A stretch of DNA of 64,000 nt from Phycisphaerales bacterium (GTDB lineage: Bacteria > Planctomycetota > Phycisphaerae > UBA1845), in assembly GCA_020852275.1 (NCBI GenBank), contig JADZBE010000022.1, forward strand, positions 151,443-215,442. The letters run 5' to 3'. Each line of letters starts with the position of its first letter. The stretch's first letter is position 1. The notes below the pieces were generated by a model, which worked only from the letters and a program-made list of their open reading frames with translations, ran no database searches and was not told where the DNA came from. The position numbers were made by a program, and so were the translations under genes. Below, one piece after another: positions 30,128 through 38,182 of this stretch.

Positions 30128-31722
30128 TGCTGCGACCCTCCCTTCGATGCCGTCGGCGCAGGCGCCGGAAACGCTTGGAATTGCTTGAAGACTTCCGCGA
30201 ACGGGCCTTCCGTATTGGTCAGGATGCTCTGGATCGCCGGGGCGACCTTTTGAAAGAAGAACTGCTGGGCATACATATCGCCGTCGCCGAAGGCGCTCAC
30301 CGCCATCTTGAGAGGTTCCGCGCGGGCCTGGTAGCCGAACAGCACCACGTTCGCCTCCGCCTCGCCCTTCGCGCGGGTCGCGGCGGCCAGCTTCTCCGCC
30401 GCTTCGAGATTGAGCCGCGCCACTTCGAGTTCTCGCTCCGCCTGCGTGATCTGCACGACCTTGTCCTGGTCGGCCTTCTTGGTGATGGACACGACGCCGC
30501 GCTTCGCGTCGCCGATCTTGCGGTTCTGCTCCTGCCGCTCGCGCTCCTCGACCAGGCGCGCTTCAGACTTGGCCTCGTCGATCTGGGTGCCGGAGCGCAT
30601 CATGTCCTGGTCGGCCTGCTCGCGGGCGCTGATGAGCGCGGCGATTTCAGGGGGAAGCTTGATCTCGGTAATCGCCGCGGCCTTGATGTCCACGCCCTCG
30701 CGCCAGCACTGCTTCTTGAGTTCCGTCAGCAGGTGGTCCTGAAACTCGGTGCGCGTCTTGCCGATGAACTCGCGCGCCCGCAGGCGCGAGCCTTGGATGC
30801 GGGAGATGCTGCGCACGTGCGGCAGCACGGCTTTCTTGAGGATGTCCTCCTCGTCGCCGTATGCCACCGTCACCTCCGCCACCCGGTCCGGGCGAACCGC
30901 CCACTCCACGTATCCCAGCAGCTCGATGGGAAAGCTGTCATTCGACGGGAAGTAGATCGCGTCGTCGCCGATCATGTCGTACTTGTGGCTGCGCAGATCC
31001 ACGAGGTCGATCCGCTGCAGGTAAGGGTTGTACGGGTGGCGACCGGGCGGCAGCACCTCGCGCTGCACGCCCTTCTCCCCGGCTTCGACCGTGTACGTGT
31101 TCGGCGTGGCCGGATCGCGCCCGCTCAACAGTGTGACCACGCCGCAGTGCCCCTCCGGAACCAGCCTCATGTCGAACTTCTGCACTTCGTACGCCAGCAG
31201 GTTGATGTTGTGGCGTGCCGGCTGAAGCACCTCCGCAACCGGACCGCGCTCGTCCGGCTCGGTGGCGACGGTTTTGGGGAAGGGCAGCGGCTTGCCGAAC
31301 TGCCGGATCAGCACGCCCACTTCGTTGGGACCGATGACCGTGGCCTTGATGACGCGCCGCTCATACCGGTACGGATTGGGGAAATACCGCCCGGCAAGCA
31401 GCACCTGAAGTTGAACGCCCGCGGTATCCCGGCGGACGTCCTCCGGAGACTTGCCCGTCTTGCGCGCGATGGCCTGCACCAGTTCGTCGTAGAGGATCAC
31501 TTGATCGTCGAAGTCCGGACCCAGGTCGTTGGGCAGCTCGTCGCCACTCTTGTTGATCAGCACCAGCAGCTCGTCCGAGCCGACATCCACGCGCACGACG
31601 GTCCACCACAGCAGCGCGCCGAGGAACACCAGTCCGCCCAGGACCATCACGCCCATGCCGATGAGGCTCTTGGCCAGCCACCCCATGCCCGGCCGGGGCT
31701 TGGGACTTGAAAACTGAGACAT
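30124..31722 (-). CDS. SPFH/band-7 membrane protein, middle gene of the SPFH operon
   Basis: 532 residues. One membrane helix at about 20-42 (GMGVMVLGGLVFLGALLWW). Like its partner it has PGRYFPNPY and PGRHPYNPY modules, including GEKGVQREVLPPGRHPYNP, before an SPFH core (about 235-360: GYVEWAVRPDRVAEVTVAYG). A coiled coil rich in Glu, Arg, Ala and Gln (about 370-490) and a hydrophobic C-terminal part follow. It ends in a four-base overlap with the downstream SPFH gene. SPFH proteins form large oligomeric cages that organise membrane microdomains or control proteases; no NfeD or FtsH partner is in the window. Confidence 0.85.
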   Translation of the reverse strand: MSQFSSPKPRPGMGWLAKSLIGMGVMVLGGLVFLGALLWWTVVRVDVGSDELLVLINKSGDELPNDLGPDFDDQVILYDELVQAIARKTGKSPEDVRRDTAGVQLQVLLAGRYFPNPYRYERRVIKATVIGPNEVGVLIRQFGKPLPFPKTVATEPDERGPVAEVLQPARHNINLLAYEVQKFDMRLVPEGHCGVVTLLSGRDPATPNTYTVEAGEKGVQREVLPPGRHPYNPYLQRIDLVDLRSHKYDMIGDDAIYFPSNDSFPIELLGYVEWAVRPDRVAEVTVAYGDEEDILKKAVLPHVRSISRIQGSRLRAREFIGKTRTEFQDHLLTELKKQCWREGVDIKAAAITEIKLPPEIAALISAREQADQDMMRSGTQIDEAKSEARLVEERERQEQNRKIGDAKRGVVSITKKADQDKVVQITQAERELEVARLNLEAAEKLAAATRAKGEAEANVVLFGYQARAEPLKMAVSAFGDGDMYAQQFFFQKVAPAIQSILTNTEGPFAEVFKQFQAFPAPAPTASKGGSQQ

Positions 31723-31785
31723 GCTTGATTCTCCCGTGCAAACGAGATTCAGAATCGGCGCACCGGGCCTCGCCGCCGGCGAAAC

Positions 31786-32031
31786 TCAGGACTCCGCTTC
31801 AAAGGCGTAGCCACAGTGAGCGCAGTACTTCGCGTATCCCGGGCTGAACTGCAGGCATCGCGGACAGTTGCGCGACGCCGTGCCCGAGGCCTCCCCCGGC
31901 GTCGGCGGCGCCGGCTTCCCCCCGCGGTCCGCGCGATCGCGACGTGCGGAGAGAATCACCAGGGCAATGCCGACCACGCCGGCCGCGAGGCATCCGATCA
32001 TCAGGATTAAAGTCATCGGAGTGGTGAACAT
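31786..32031 (-). CDS. Small membrane protein with C-terminal zinc ribbon, first gene of the SPFH operon
   Basis: 81 residues from the ATG at 32031, which has GGAGGG about six bases upstream. One membrane helix (MTLILMIGCLAAGVVGIALVI) is followed by a basic stretch, a Pro-rich linker and a CPRC...CAHC zinc ribbon. It precedes the two SPFH genes by 63 bases on the same strand. The zinc ribbon probably faces the cytoplasm and may recruit a partner to the SPFH assembly; this is inference from context. Confidence 0.75.
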   Translation of the reverse strand: MFTTPMTLILMIGCLAAGVVGIALVILSARRDRADRGGKPAPPTPGEASGTASRNCPRCLQFSPGYAKYCAHCGYAFEAES

Positions 32032-32371
32032 GACCGTCCCTCCTCCCCGTGGGGACATTCTCCTCTTTTTGAATATACGCGATAGGGGACCGATCCTTGG
32101 ATATAAATCGGCGCGCGGTTTGGAAGGGGGTGAGCCGGGCTCGCCGGAAATCGGCGCTGACGGGGGGTTTCCTGCTCAGCAACCTTGAGTTGTAGGTGAA
32201 AGTCGGCCCGACCGCGGCTCAAAAGCACAGGCGCCGGATGGGCAAGGTGGTGGGTAGCCCGTCGCTCCGCGACGGGACTCCGCTCCCGCCTGGGCCAAAC
32301 AGCGATGAAGAAAGGGCTACCATCTGAAGATTCAGTGCTATCCGGATTTGCACCGCTGCTGACAACCACAC

Positions 32372-32391
32372 GGGTCCGCTGCTGCGGACCC
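32372..32391. repeat. GGGTCCGCTGCTGCGGACCC palindrome
   Basis: A 20-base perfect-arm palindrome followed by GTGCCAC, matching the copy at 9084-9101. It lies in the long gap upstream of the SPFH operon, next to a GCCCGTCGCTCCGCGACGGG hairpin near 32258. Confidence 0.7.
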
Positions 32392-32460
32392 GTGCCACGC
32401 GCCACGAGTCCTTCACTCTGCGTTTCCATTGAGGGCTGAAGCGGTCCGCGATGCGACCCG

Positions 32461-32559
32461 GCTTGAGGAGCAACCGAGCAGTCAGAACTTGAGGGACATC
32501 CGAGAGTTCAGAATTTGAGGGACAACCGAGAGGTCGGAACATGTCGGACAATCGAGCGG
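32461..32559. repeat. Four degenerate tandem 26-bp units, possible insertion-sequence end
   Basis: Units beginning TTGAGGAGCAACCGAG, TTGAGGGACATCCGAG, TTGAGGGACAACCGAG and TGTCGGACAATCGAG. Repeated terminal units of this size are typical of IS21-family ends, and a comparable end exists at 60951. No transposase is attached here, so at most a relic. Confidence 0.5.
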
Positions 32560-32624
32560 AAAAAAAGGAGGTGCCTCGCCCGCCAGTGCGTTTCCGCACT
32601 GGGCCCCCCGGGAACGAGGCACCT
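32560..32624 (-). terminator. Intrinsic terminator of the candidate sRNA
   Basis: The 10-bp stem 32624-32615 with 32578-32569, followed on the minus strand by CC and seven Ts (32566-32560). It could also act as a bidirectional barrier in front of the next gene on the plus strand. Confidence 0.7.
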
Positions 32625-32635
32625 TAGGTCCGAGG
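32560..32635 (-). ncRNA. Candidate ~76-nt small RNA with GAAA-capped hairpin
   Basis: On the minus strand a promoter (TTGATC, 17 bases, TATAAA) is followed within about 75 bases by an intrinsic terminator. The whole transcript would be one elongated hairpin: outer 10-bp stem AGGTGCCTCG/CGAGGCACCT, an internal loop with a GGGGGG run, and an 8-bp stem CCAGTGCG/CGCACTGG closed by GAAA, then CC and seven Ts. No ORF fits. It is upstream of the SPFH operon on the same strand but separated from it by about 530 bases and its own terminator, so it is more likely an independent sRNA than a leader. Confidence 0.55.
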
Positions 32636-32640
32636 CTCGT

Positions 32641-32669
32641 TTATACCTCATCAGTCCGCGGAGATCAAG
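32641..32669 (-). promoter_or_regulatory. Promoter of the candidate sRNA
   Basis: Minus strand: TTGATC at 32669-32664, 17-base spacer, TATAAA at 32646-32641. Expected start around 32635. On the plus strand the same bases overlap a weak GCGGA...TCCGC plus T5 hairpin (32659-32689). Confidence 0.6.
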
Positions 32670-32786
32670 CCCCCCCGATCCGCTTTTTCTTGAGCATTCC
32701 CACGGCGAGGCGAGAATGCGGGCAGGCGGCGGTCTTTCGCCGCTCGGCCGTGAAATGCGCAGGACGCCGTGCGCCAAGGGACGCGG

Positions 32787-33686
32787 ATGAACAGGCTGAT
32801 GCCGACTCCGGATGAGATCGTTGACGCGATTCAAGCAGAAGACGCCTCCTCCGCGGGACGCCTTTGGATCCATCCGCGATTCCGGACCCTCCTCGACCAG
32901 GCCGGGTGGAGCCGACCGCAGCGACTGCTCGACCCGACGGTGGGCGGCGAAATGAGCAAGCCGGGGCTGACGCGGTGGCGGCGGCGGGCGCGCATCGCGC
33001 TGGCTGACGATGCCGGACGCGAGGTCGTGTTCTTCCTGAAGCAGTACGTCGCGCCGCCGCCGCCCGCGCGACGTGCTGCCCTGCGTTTGTGCCCTGATGC
33101 AGGAACGCTCGCCGGAGCGGAGTGGTGCTGGATGCAGCGGCTGGCGGCGGACGGCGTGGGTTGCGCCGAACCGGCCGCACTGGCGGAGCGCCTTGCGGGC
33201 GGGGTCGAGCAGGCGAGCGCTCTTCTGATCGCGGCGACGCCGGGCATTTCGCTGGAGCAGTGGTTCGCGCGGCGGGTTGCAGGCGAGGATGCGCACCGCC
33301 GCGACGTCCGCCGCGCCCTCCCCGGGCTGGCAGCGCTGATCGCCCGATTCCACGACCGAGGCTATGTTCATCGCGACCTTTACGCCTGCCACGTCTTCAT
33401 CGACGGGGCCGCCGCGCTTCCTGCGTTCCGCCTGATCGACCTCGCCCGCGTGTTCAAGCCGCGCTGGCTGCGGCAGCGCTGGATCGTCAAGGACCTTGCG
33501 GCGCTGCACTATTCCTGCCCCGCAGACCGCGTCACACGGACGGACCGACTGCGATGGCTGAAGCTCTACCGCGGCGTCCGCAGGCTCGGACCCGTCGAAC
33601 GGCGCCTGATCCGCCGGATTGAAAGCAAAGCCGCGCGCATCGCCCGCCACGACCGCGGGCGCGTCCCGCGCGCGCCTGCCTCTTGA
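32787..33686 (+). CDS. Lipopolysaccharide kinase (WaaP/Kdo kinase)-like protein
   Basis: 299 residues from the ATG at 32787, which has AAGGG upstream. It is a small kinase-fold protein: the catalytic loop FHDRGYVHRDLYACHVFID contains the HRDL motif and a conserved His, and FRLIDLARVF supplies the metal-binding Asp in the WaaP/InaA style. The region GRLWIHPRF near the start and VFFLKQY (probable ATP-site Lys) also fit. The family phosphorylates sugars of the LPS core, so it probably modifies an outer-membrane glycolipid. It stands alone between two repeat-rich gaps. Confidence 0.8.
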   Translation: MNRLMPTPDEIVDAIQAEDASSAGRLWIHPRFRTLLDQAGWSRPQRLLDPTVGGEMSKPGLTRWRRRARIALADDAGREVVFFLKQYVAPPPPARRAALRLCPDAGTLAGAEWCWMQRLAADGVGCAEPAALAERLAGGVEQASALLIAATPGISLEQWFARRVAGEDAHRRDVRRALPGLAALIARFHDRGYVHRDLYACHVFIDGAAALPAFRLIDLARVFKPRWLRQRWIVKDLAALHYSCPADRVTRTDRLRWLKLYRGVRRLGPVERRLIRRIESKAARIARHDRGRVPRAPAS

Positions 33687-33894
33687 GTCGGACCTTGGAG
33701 AGTATTCCACAGATTACGCAGATTTCGCAGACTCAGAGAATTCAGCGCCGGCGGCGGGGCGTGGCCGCGGTTTTTTTCATGCTGCGAAAAGTCGGGCGAT
33801 GGGACGCGCCTTCGCCGGCTCGCCTTGCACGCATGCCCGCTCGGCGACCTGCGCATTCACATCTGTGAAATGTGAGCAATCTACGGCCGGGGGG

Positions 33895-33924
33895 CATGCT
33901 CCCGCTGTACTCAGCGTAAGCATG
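33895..33924. repeat. CATGCT-type palindromic repeat, copy 1
   Basis: CATGCTCCCGCTGTACTCAG then CGTAAGCATG: a 30-base hairpin with arms around CTGTACTCAG. Nearly identical to 34007-34036. Confidence 0.7.
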
Positions 33925-34006
33925 TTGTCCAGCGCGTAAGCATGTCACGAAGGCAGACTGCCATCCTGAGCCTGTCCGCAGGGTCCCTCCATTCTCGCCA
34001 GGGTGG

Positions 34007-34036
34007 CATGCTCTCGCTGTACTCAGCGTGAGCATG
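34007..34036. repeat. CATGCT-type palindromic repeat, copy 2
   Basis: CATGCTCTCGCTGTACTCAG then CGTGAGCATG. Followed by GCGTCGACGGAGCTTG, which resembles CGCGTGCTGACGGAGG after the related copy at 48524. Confidence 0.7.
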
Positions 34037-34276
34037 CGTCGACGGAGCTTGCCTGCCGGTCGAGCACGAAGGGACGTGTTGATCGCCGAAGCCGGGGAAT
34101 GGGGATCACTGAAAGGCCCGGACCCGCGCATTCACCTCTGCGAAATCTGTGCAATCTGCGGATAGCCTGTCTTCGAAACAGTCAGCGACACTCCTGATTT
34201 CGATTTCTCGTATCCCTCAGGCGCCTGTGATGGATGAGGCGGTCTCGTGAAAGACCCTCGCGCGTCGGCGTTCCGC

Positions 34277-35017
34277 TCAGTGCAGCGAGCGACGCCGTTG
34301 CGGAGGAACGAGCGCGGCCGCGGTGGTAGGTTCACGTCCGGCGGCGTGGGCGAGATGGTAGTCCAGGATGTCAAACGCCCCGACGGCTCCCCCGGCGGCG
34401 TCTCCCCCGCGCAGCACGCTGAGCGTCGCCGCCGAGACGACCCGCTTCTCCGCCAGACCCGCTTCGCACGAGCGGCAGAGCATCCCGCCCTCCAGCGCCG
34501 AAAAGTACGGCAGCGGACCTTCGCTCTCGCACAGCACACATGCGTCGAACCGCGGCAGAAGCCCCGTCGCAATCAGCAGATTCCTCTGTTGTGCTACGAC
34601 CTCCGGCAAGGCCGTTTCGTCGCTCGCGTCGGTCAGCCTCATCAGCGTCGCCGTCAGCGCGTCGTATAGCGCCGGGTGAGGATCGAAATCCTGCGTGAGC
34701 ATGGCCGTTGTCTCGGCGACATACTCCGCTGCGCGGACGCGGAGGAGACGCTCGCGCAGACCACTGAACGATCGCGTCTGCTTCCACTCGGCCAGGATGG
34801 AGAGCGCTTCGGCCGTGCCGGTGCGCGGGCTGAAGAGGAGGCTGCCTTCTTCGAGCAGGTCGATGGCCGGGGCGAAGCGCGTCTTGGTCGAGCGCTTCAC
34901 CCCCTTGGCGATGAGCCGGACGCGCCCGTGATCCCGCGTGAACACCGCCAGCACCTGGGAGGTTTCCGAAAACTCGATGCGCCGAAGCACGACGGCCGTG
35001 TCACGAACGGTTGACAT
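34277..35017 (-). CDS. recO: DNA repair protein RecO
   Basis: 246 residues. Mediator of RecA loading in the RecFOR pathway: binds DNA and SSB and anneals strands. The N-terminal OB-fold is recognisable in DTAVVLRRIEFSETSQVLAVFT and GRVRLIAKGVKRSTKT; the helical middle (about 80-150) follows, with a four-Cys zinc finger CVLC...CRSC at about 160-188. Length and layout are standard. Single gene on the minus strand; recR and recF are not in the window. Confidence 0.92.
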   Translation of the reverse strand: MSTVRDTAVVLRRIEFSETSQVLAVFTRDHGRVRLIAKGVKRSTKTRFAPAIDLLEEGSLLFSPRTGTAEALSILAEWKQTRSFSGLRERLLRVRAAEYVAETTAMLTQDFDPHPALYDALTATLMRLTDASDETALPEVVAQQRNLLIATGLLPRFDACVLCESEGPLPYFSALEGGMLCRSCEAGLAEKRVVSAATLSVLRGGDAAGGAVGAFDILDYHLAHAAGREPTTAAALVPPQRRRSLH

Positions 35018-35082
35018 GCCCGCATCGTGCCACGCAAATCCGACGGATCAAGTCCGCGGCGGAAAGTCCGGCGCCGCGCGTC

Positions 35083-35102
35083 ATTCCCGCGAAGGCGGGA
35101 AT
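35083..35102. repeat. ATTCCC-N8-GGGAAT palindrome (dRS3-like)
   Basis: ATTCCCGCGAAGGCGGGAAT, flanked by GTC and CCAGCC as in the other copies. Lies between recO and the FemAB-like gene. Confidence 0.85.
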
Positions 35103-35271
35103 CCAGCCGTTGGTTTGCGAGGCGACACGATCCGGCTGTTTTCCCGGGTATCCTGGGCCCCCGCCTGCTCGGGCGTGGTGGGTCCGACGGCTCGTATCGA
35201 GTTTCAGCACGGCCTGCGGGGCGCCCGGTTCGGGCGGCATGATTCCCCGGCGCCCGGCGCACCCGCGCTTG

Positions 35272-36432
35272 TCAGCCCGGCAAGTACCGCGTCAATCGCG
35301 CGCCCAGCGCCGTCGTCGCCCACAGCGGCAGGTGCGGCCAGAGGCGGCGCGCGAGGCGGATGCGCGGGTTGGACGGCGTGAGATTCGGTCCCTCCTCGCC
35401 GGCGGGCGACCAGCGCTGATACGCGAGCGGCGCCGGCTCAAACCCGAAGAACCGCTTGAAGTCCGCGCTGCCCGCGTTGTCGCGCCTCGAGCGCCCGAAG
35501 TCGAACACGCGCAACCCGCGCTGCACGGCCCACTCCATCAGATCGTAGTACACATAGTGTGCCGCGCCGCAGCGCCGCGCCGCGTCGGTGGCGCCGTAGA
35601 AATACGGCATGACGCGATCGCGGAAGGTGAAGCTCACCAAGCCGGCCACCGGACAACCGTTCCAATGCACCAGCGAAACGCGATGGTGCCCCGGCGTCTC
35701 TTCCAGCAAAGCCTCAAGGAACCGCAGCGGATAGCTGAGCGATCCGAGCCGGCGCATGTTCATGCAGTACAGCCGCCACGCCGTGGACAGGTGCTCATCC
35801 GCGCTGACCGCTTCGAGCCGATGACGATCGCGCGCCTGACGCACCACGGCGCGGGCCTTGCGCGGAATCCCTTCAAGGACGTCCTCCACGCGATCGGGCA
35901 GCGGTCTGCTGAAGCCGACGTAGCGGCCCACGCACGGCAGCCGGGCGGAAGCGGCCACTGACGAGCGCAGGTCGATCGCGCGAACGCGAAGGATTTCGCC
36001 GAGCCGAATCGCCTCGTCGATCATCGCGTCCGCCGTCGCCGGGTCGTCCGCCAGCACGCCGCCGCCGACGCCATAGGGCACGCTCACCAGCATCGAGCCG
36101 AGCAGCGGCGCGCGCACGTGATACATCGGAAGCAGGCCGGTCACGCGGTCGCCGCGGATAGCGTGAATGTCGTACGCCTCATGCGGAAAACAGCGCGCCA
36201 CGGCGCGCTGCCAAGCTCGCGTATGGAAGATCGTTCCCAGTGGGTGGGACGCGACGTGAGCGTCCCACGCGGCGTCGTCGCAGCCGCGAAGCGCGATCCG
36301 CGCGTCGGGGTGATCGTCCTCCATTCGCGCGGTGGCCGACCTCGTCCGCACGGCCGAGTCGAGCGCCGCGCCGACGCCCGGCATCGCGCCCGATGTTGAA
36401 GCCGTTGCAGGTTCCAGCAGCGTGGTCGTCAT
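35272..36432 (-). CDS. FemAB-like GNAT-fold protein of an exopolysaccharide locus
   Basis: 386 residues from the ATG at 36432, which forms an ATGA overlap with the stop of the upstream gene. The first 45 residues are disordered. It has two GNAT-like halves typical of FemAB proteins: SHPLGTIFHTRAWQRAVARC and GLLPMYHV in the first; GCPVAGLVSFTFRDRVMPYFYGATDAARR and AVQRGLRVFDFGRSRRDNAG in the second. This matches the FemAB-related family reported beside PEP-CTERM/exosortase and capsule genes. Probably transfers an acyl or amino-acyl group to a polymer precursor. No exosortase is seen here. Confidence 0.82.
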   Translation of the reverse strand: MTTTLLEPATASTSGAMPGVGAALDSAVRTRSATARMEDDHPDARIALRGCDDAAWDAHVASHPLGTIFHTRAWQRAVARCFPHEAYDIHAIRGDRVTGLLPMYHVRAPLLGSMLVSVPYGVGGGVLADDPATADAMIDEAIRLGEILRVRAIDLRSSVAASARLPCVGRYVGFSRPLPDRVEDVLEGIPRKARAVVRQARDRHRLEAVSADEHLSTAWRLYCMNMRRLGSLSYPLRFLEALLEETPGHHRVSLVHWNGCPVAGLVSFTFRDRVMPYFYGATDAARRCGAAHYVYYDLMEWAVQRGLRVFDFGRSRRDNAGSADFKRFFGFEPAPLAYQRWSPAGEEGPNLTPSNPRIRLARRLWPHLPLWATTALGARLTRYLPG

Positions 36433-37895
36433 GCCTGCCGCGTCTCCTGGCGTTGCGTCGCGGATTCGCACCACATCTCGGGCCGCCTCGCGCTCACATC
36501 GCCAACGGGTTTCTCGACGCTGCTCAAGTCTGCCTCGCCGGCTCCGCGCGTCTCCGGCCCGGCGTGCGAAATCACCGGGCGATGCTTGCCGGACCGGCTG
36601 GGCGGAATGTCAGGCACGCTGACGACCGTTACGCGCACGCGATCATGAACCAGCCGTCGCAGGTTCCGTCGCACTGCTTCGCACGCCTCCACGGGCTGCA
36701 TGCCGTCGAGCACGACCTGCACGTTCAGCGTGCAGTCGCGCGCCTGCTCGACGCGGAACCGGATCACGCCGGGCGTTGCGCGCAGCACGTAGATCACCGA
36801 CAACCCGTGCATGAACGTCCCGTCCGGCAGATGAATGACGTCCGTGCGCCGCCCGCGCACGCGGTCGATCATCGGCCAGCCCCTGCCGCACGCGCAGCGC
36901 CCCGGCAGCCGCCGCCCCCAGTCGCCCGTGCGATACCGGATCATCGGCATCCCCCGCGCTTCCAGATGCGTGACGACGATTTCGCCCCATTCGCCGTCCG
37001 GCGCGGACTTGTCTCCGTCGAGGATTTCAACAAGGGCGTGGCCCGCGACGACGTGCATCGAGCCTTCCGGGCACTCGTGCGCGATGAAGCCGGCCTCGCG
37101 GCTGCCGTAACCGTCGGCGACGGGGACGTTGAAACACTGCTCAAGCAGGGCGCGCCGGCGCTCGTCGCAGACTTCGCCGGTGACGAAGATCGTGCGCAGC
37201 GCCGCGACCGTGGGGATGGATCGCGTCTGGATCAGGTGCTCCGCCCAGCGGGACAGCGTGCTGGGGTAACCGAAGAGGCTCTGCGGTTGTAACCGGCGTA
37301 TGATGTCGGCGTAGCGGAGCATTGTGCGCGGCGACATGTCGAAGGCGTCGATGAGCCGCTGATTGATAAGGCGGTCGCGCAGGCGCTTCACGCGGTCCGT
37401 CCGAGTCAGTTCCATCGGCGAGCCCCACAGCCACAGCTCCCGGTCGCCGAGGTCCGCGCCGAACCAGCGGTGCGTCAGGATGCGGGCGGCCTGGTCGCAC
37501 GCCTGCCGCCGCCGGTCGAAGTAGAAGCGGAGCGGCTCGCCGGTGGAGCCGCCGGTGCAGTAGGGGTGAAGCCCGCCGGGCGCGCGCGACCACAGCAGGT
37601 CGGGCAGGTGCAGGCGGATGTCGTGCTTCGACAGCGTGGGGGCGTCGCGCAACAGGGCGAGCGGATCCGCAACTTCAGGCGAGCCTTCGCGGGGCGAAAG
37701 AGTTTCCCGGTAATAGCGCACGTTCCGCCGCGCGTGGTCCCACAGGTCGCGCAGTTTCCGCGCCTGCATCTCCCGAACTTCGTCGGGGCTGGTCCACTGT
37801 TCGCGCTCCAGTTCGCGCAGCAGAGCGAACGTCGGGCGACCGCGCAGGCGCTCGTGAATCGGCCAGATGAAATGTCGAACAAGCGTCGGCGACAT
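36429..37895 (-). CDS. PaaK/CapK-like adenylate-forming ligase
   Basis: 488 residues. ANL-superfamily enzyme related to phenylacetate-CoA ligase and CapK. ATP-binding motifs are PYCTGGSTGEPLRFYFD (about 115-131), ADGYGSREAG and MIRYRTGDWG; the C-terminal swivel domain has DIPPSRSGKHRPV with the likely catalytic Lys. Homologues sit in capsule and exopolysaccharide clusters and are presumed to activate an acid for transfer to a surface polymer. It is translationally coupled to the FemAB-like gene by a four-base overlap, so ligase and transferase may act in sequence. The C-terminal 35 residues are disordered. Confidence 0.85.
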   Translation of the reverse strand: MSPTLVRHFIWPIHERLRGRPTFALLRELEREQWTSPDEVREMQARKLRDLWDHARRNVRYYRETLSPREGSPEVADPLALLRDAPTLSKHDIRLHLPDLLWSRAPGGLHPYCTGGSTGEPLRFYFDRRRQACDQAARILTHRWFGADLGDRELWLWGSPMELTRTDRVKRLRDRLINQRLIDAFDMSPRTMLRYADIIRRLQPQSLFGYPSTLSRWAEHLIQTRSIPTVAALRTIFVTGEVCDERRRALLEQCFNVPVADGYGSREAGFIAHECPEGSMHVVAGHALVEILDGDKSAPDGEWGEIVVTHLEARGMPMIRYRTGDWGRRLPGRCACGRGWPMIDRVRGRRTDVIHLPDGTFMHGLSVIYVLRATPGVIRFRVEQARDCTLNVQVVLDGMQPVEACEAVRRNLRRLVHDRVRVTVVSVPDIPPSRSGKHRPVISHAGPETRGAGEADLSSVEKPVGDVSARRPEMWCESATQRQETRQA

Positions 37896-38044
37896 GAAAA
37901 CCGGCCCATCGAACGTGGGCGCAGGTCTGGCCGAAGCGCCGTCGGCTGCAACAGACCCACGAGTGGATTATCGGCTCAAAGAGGGTGGCGCTTGCTGACG
38001 GCGCGTGGCTCGCCTGCTGAAAGTGCGGCGTGCGGTTGCTGGAA

Positions 38045-38150
38045 GCGCGGCCTGCGCGGAAATGACTGGTGACTTCGTCGCCCCCGCGAAGGCGGGCGTC
38101 CAGGGGGCACTGCCAAACCGCTGGGTTCCAGCCTGCGCGGAAATGACGGA
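38045..38150. repeat. Degenerate dRS3-like repeat cluster
   Basis: Three copies: GGCCTGCGCGGAAATGAC, GTCGCCCCCGCGAAGGCGGG (inverted), and TTCCAGCCTGCGCGGAAATG. All have lost part of the ATTCCC/GGGAAT palindrome, with GGAAAT for GGGAAT. Located downstream of the ABC ATPase gene. Confidence 0.7.
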
Positions 38151-38182
38151 CCGTGCCCGCCGGGGGGCGAGCAGACGGCTCC

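Larger units (their letters stand above)
33706..34163. mobile_element. 458-bp non-coding element with inverted GCAGATTTCGCAGA-type ends
   Basis: The left end (33706-33737) CCACAGATTACGCAGATTTC and right end (34136-34163), whose complement starts TCCGCAGATTGCACAGATTT, are inverted copies of about 27 bp. A third, weaker copy lies at 33855-33885. The interior contains no gene but two palindromes of the CATGCT family (33895-33924, 34007-34036). It resembles a MITE or composite palindromic repeat; a smaller relative is at 4082-4205. Confidence 0.5.

Noticed and set aside
33706..34163. Protein-coding gene inside the inverted-repeat element
   Set aside because: All frames are short and lack ribosome sites; the interior consists of palindromes.
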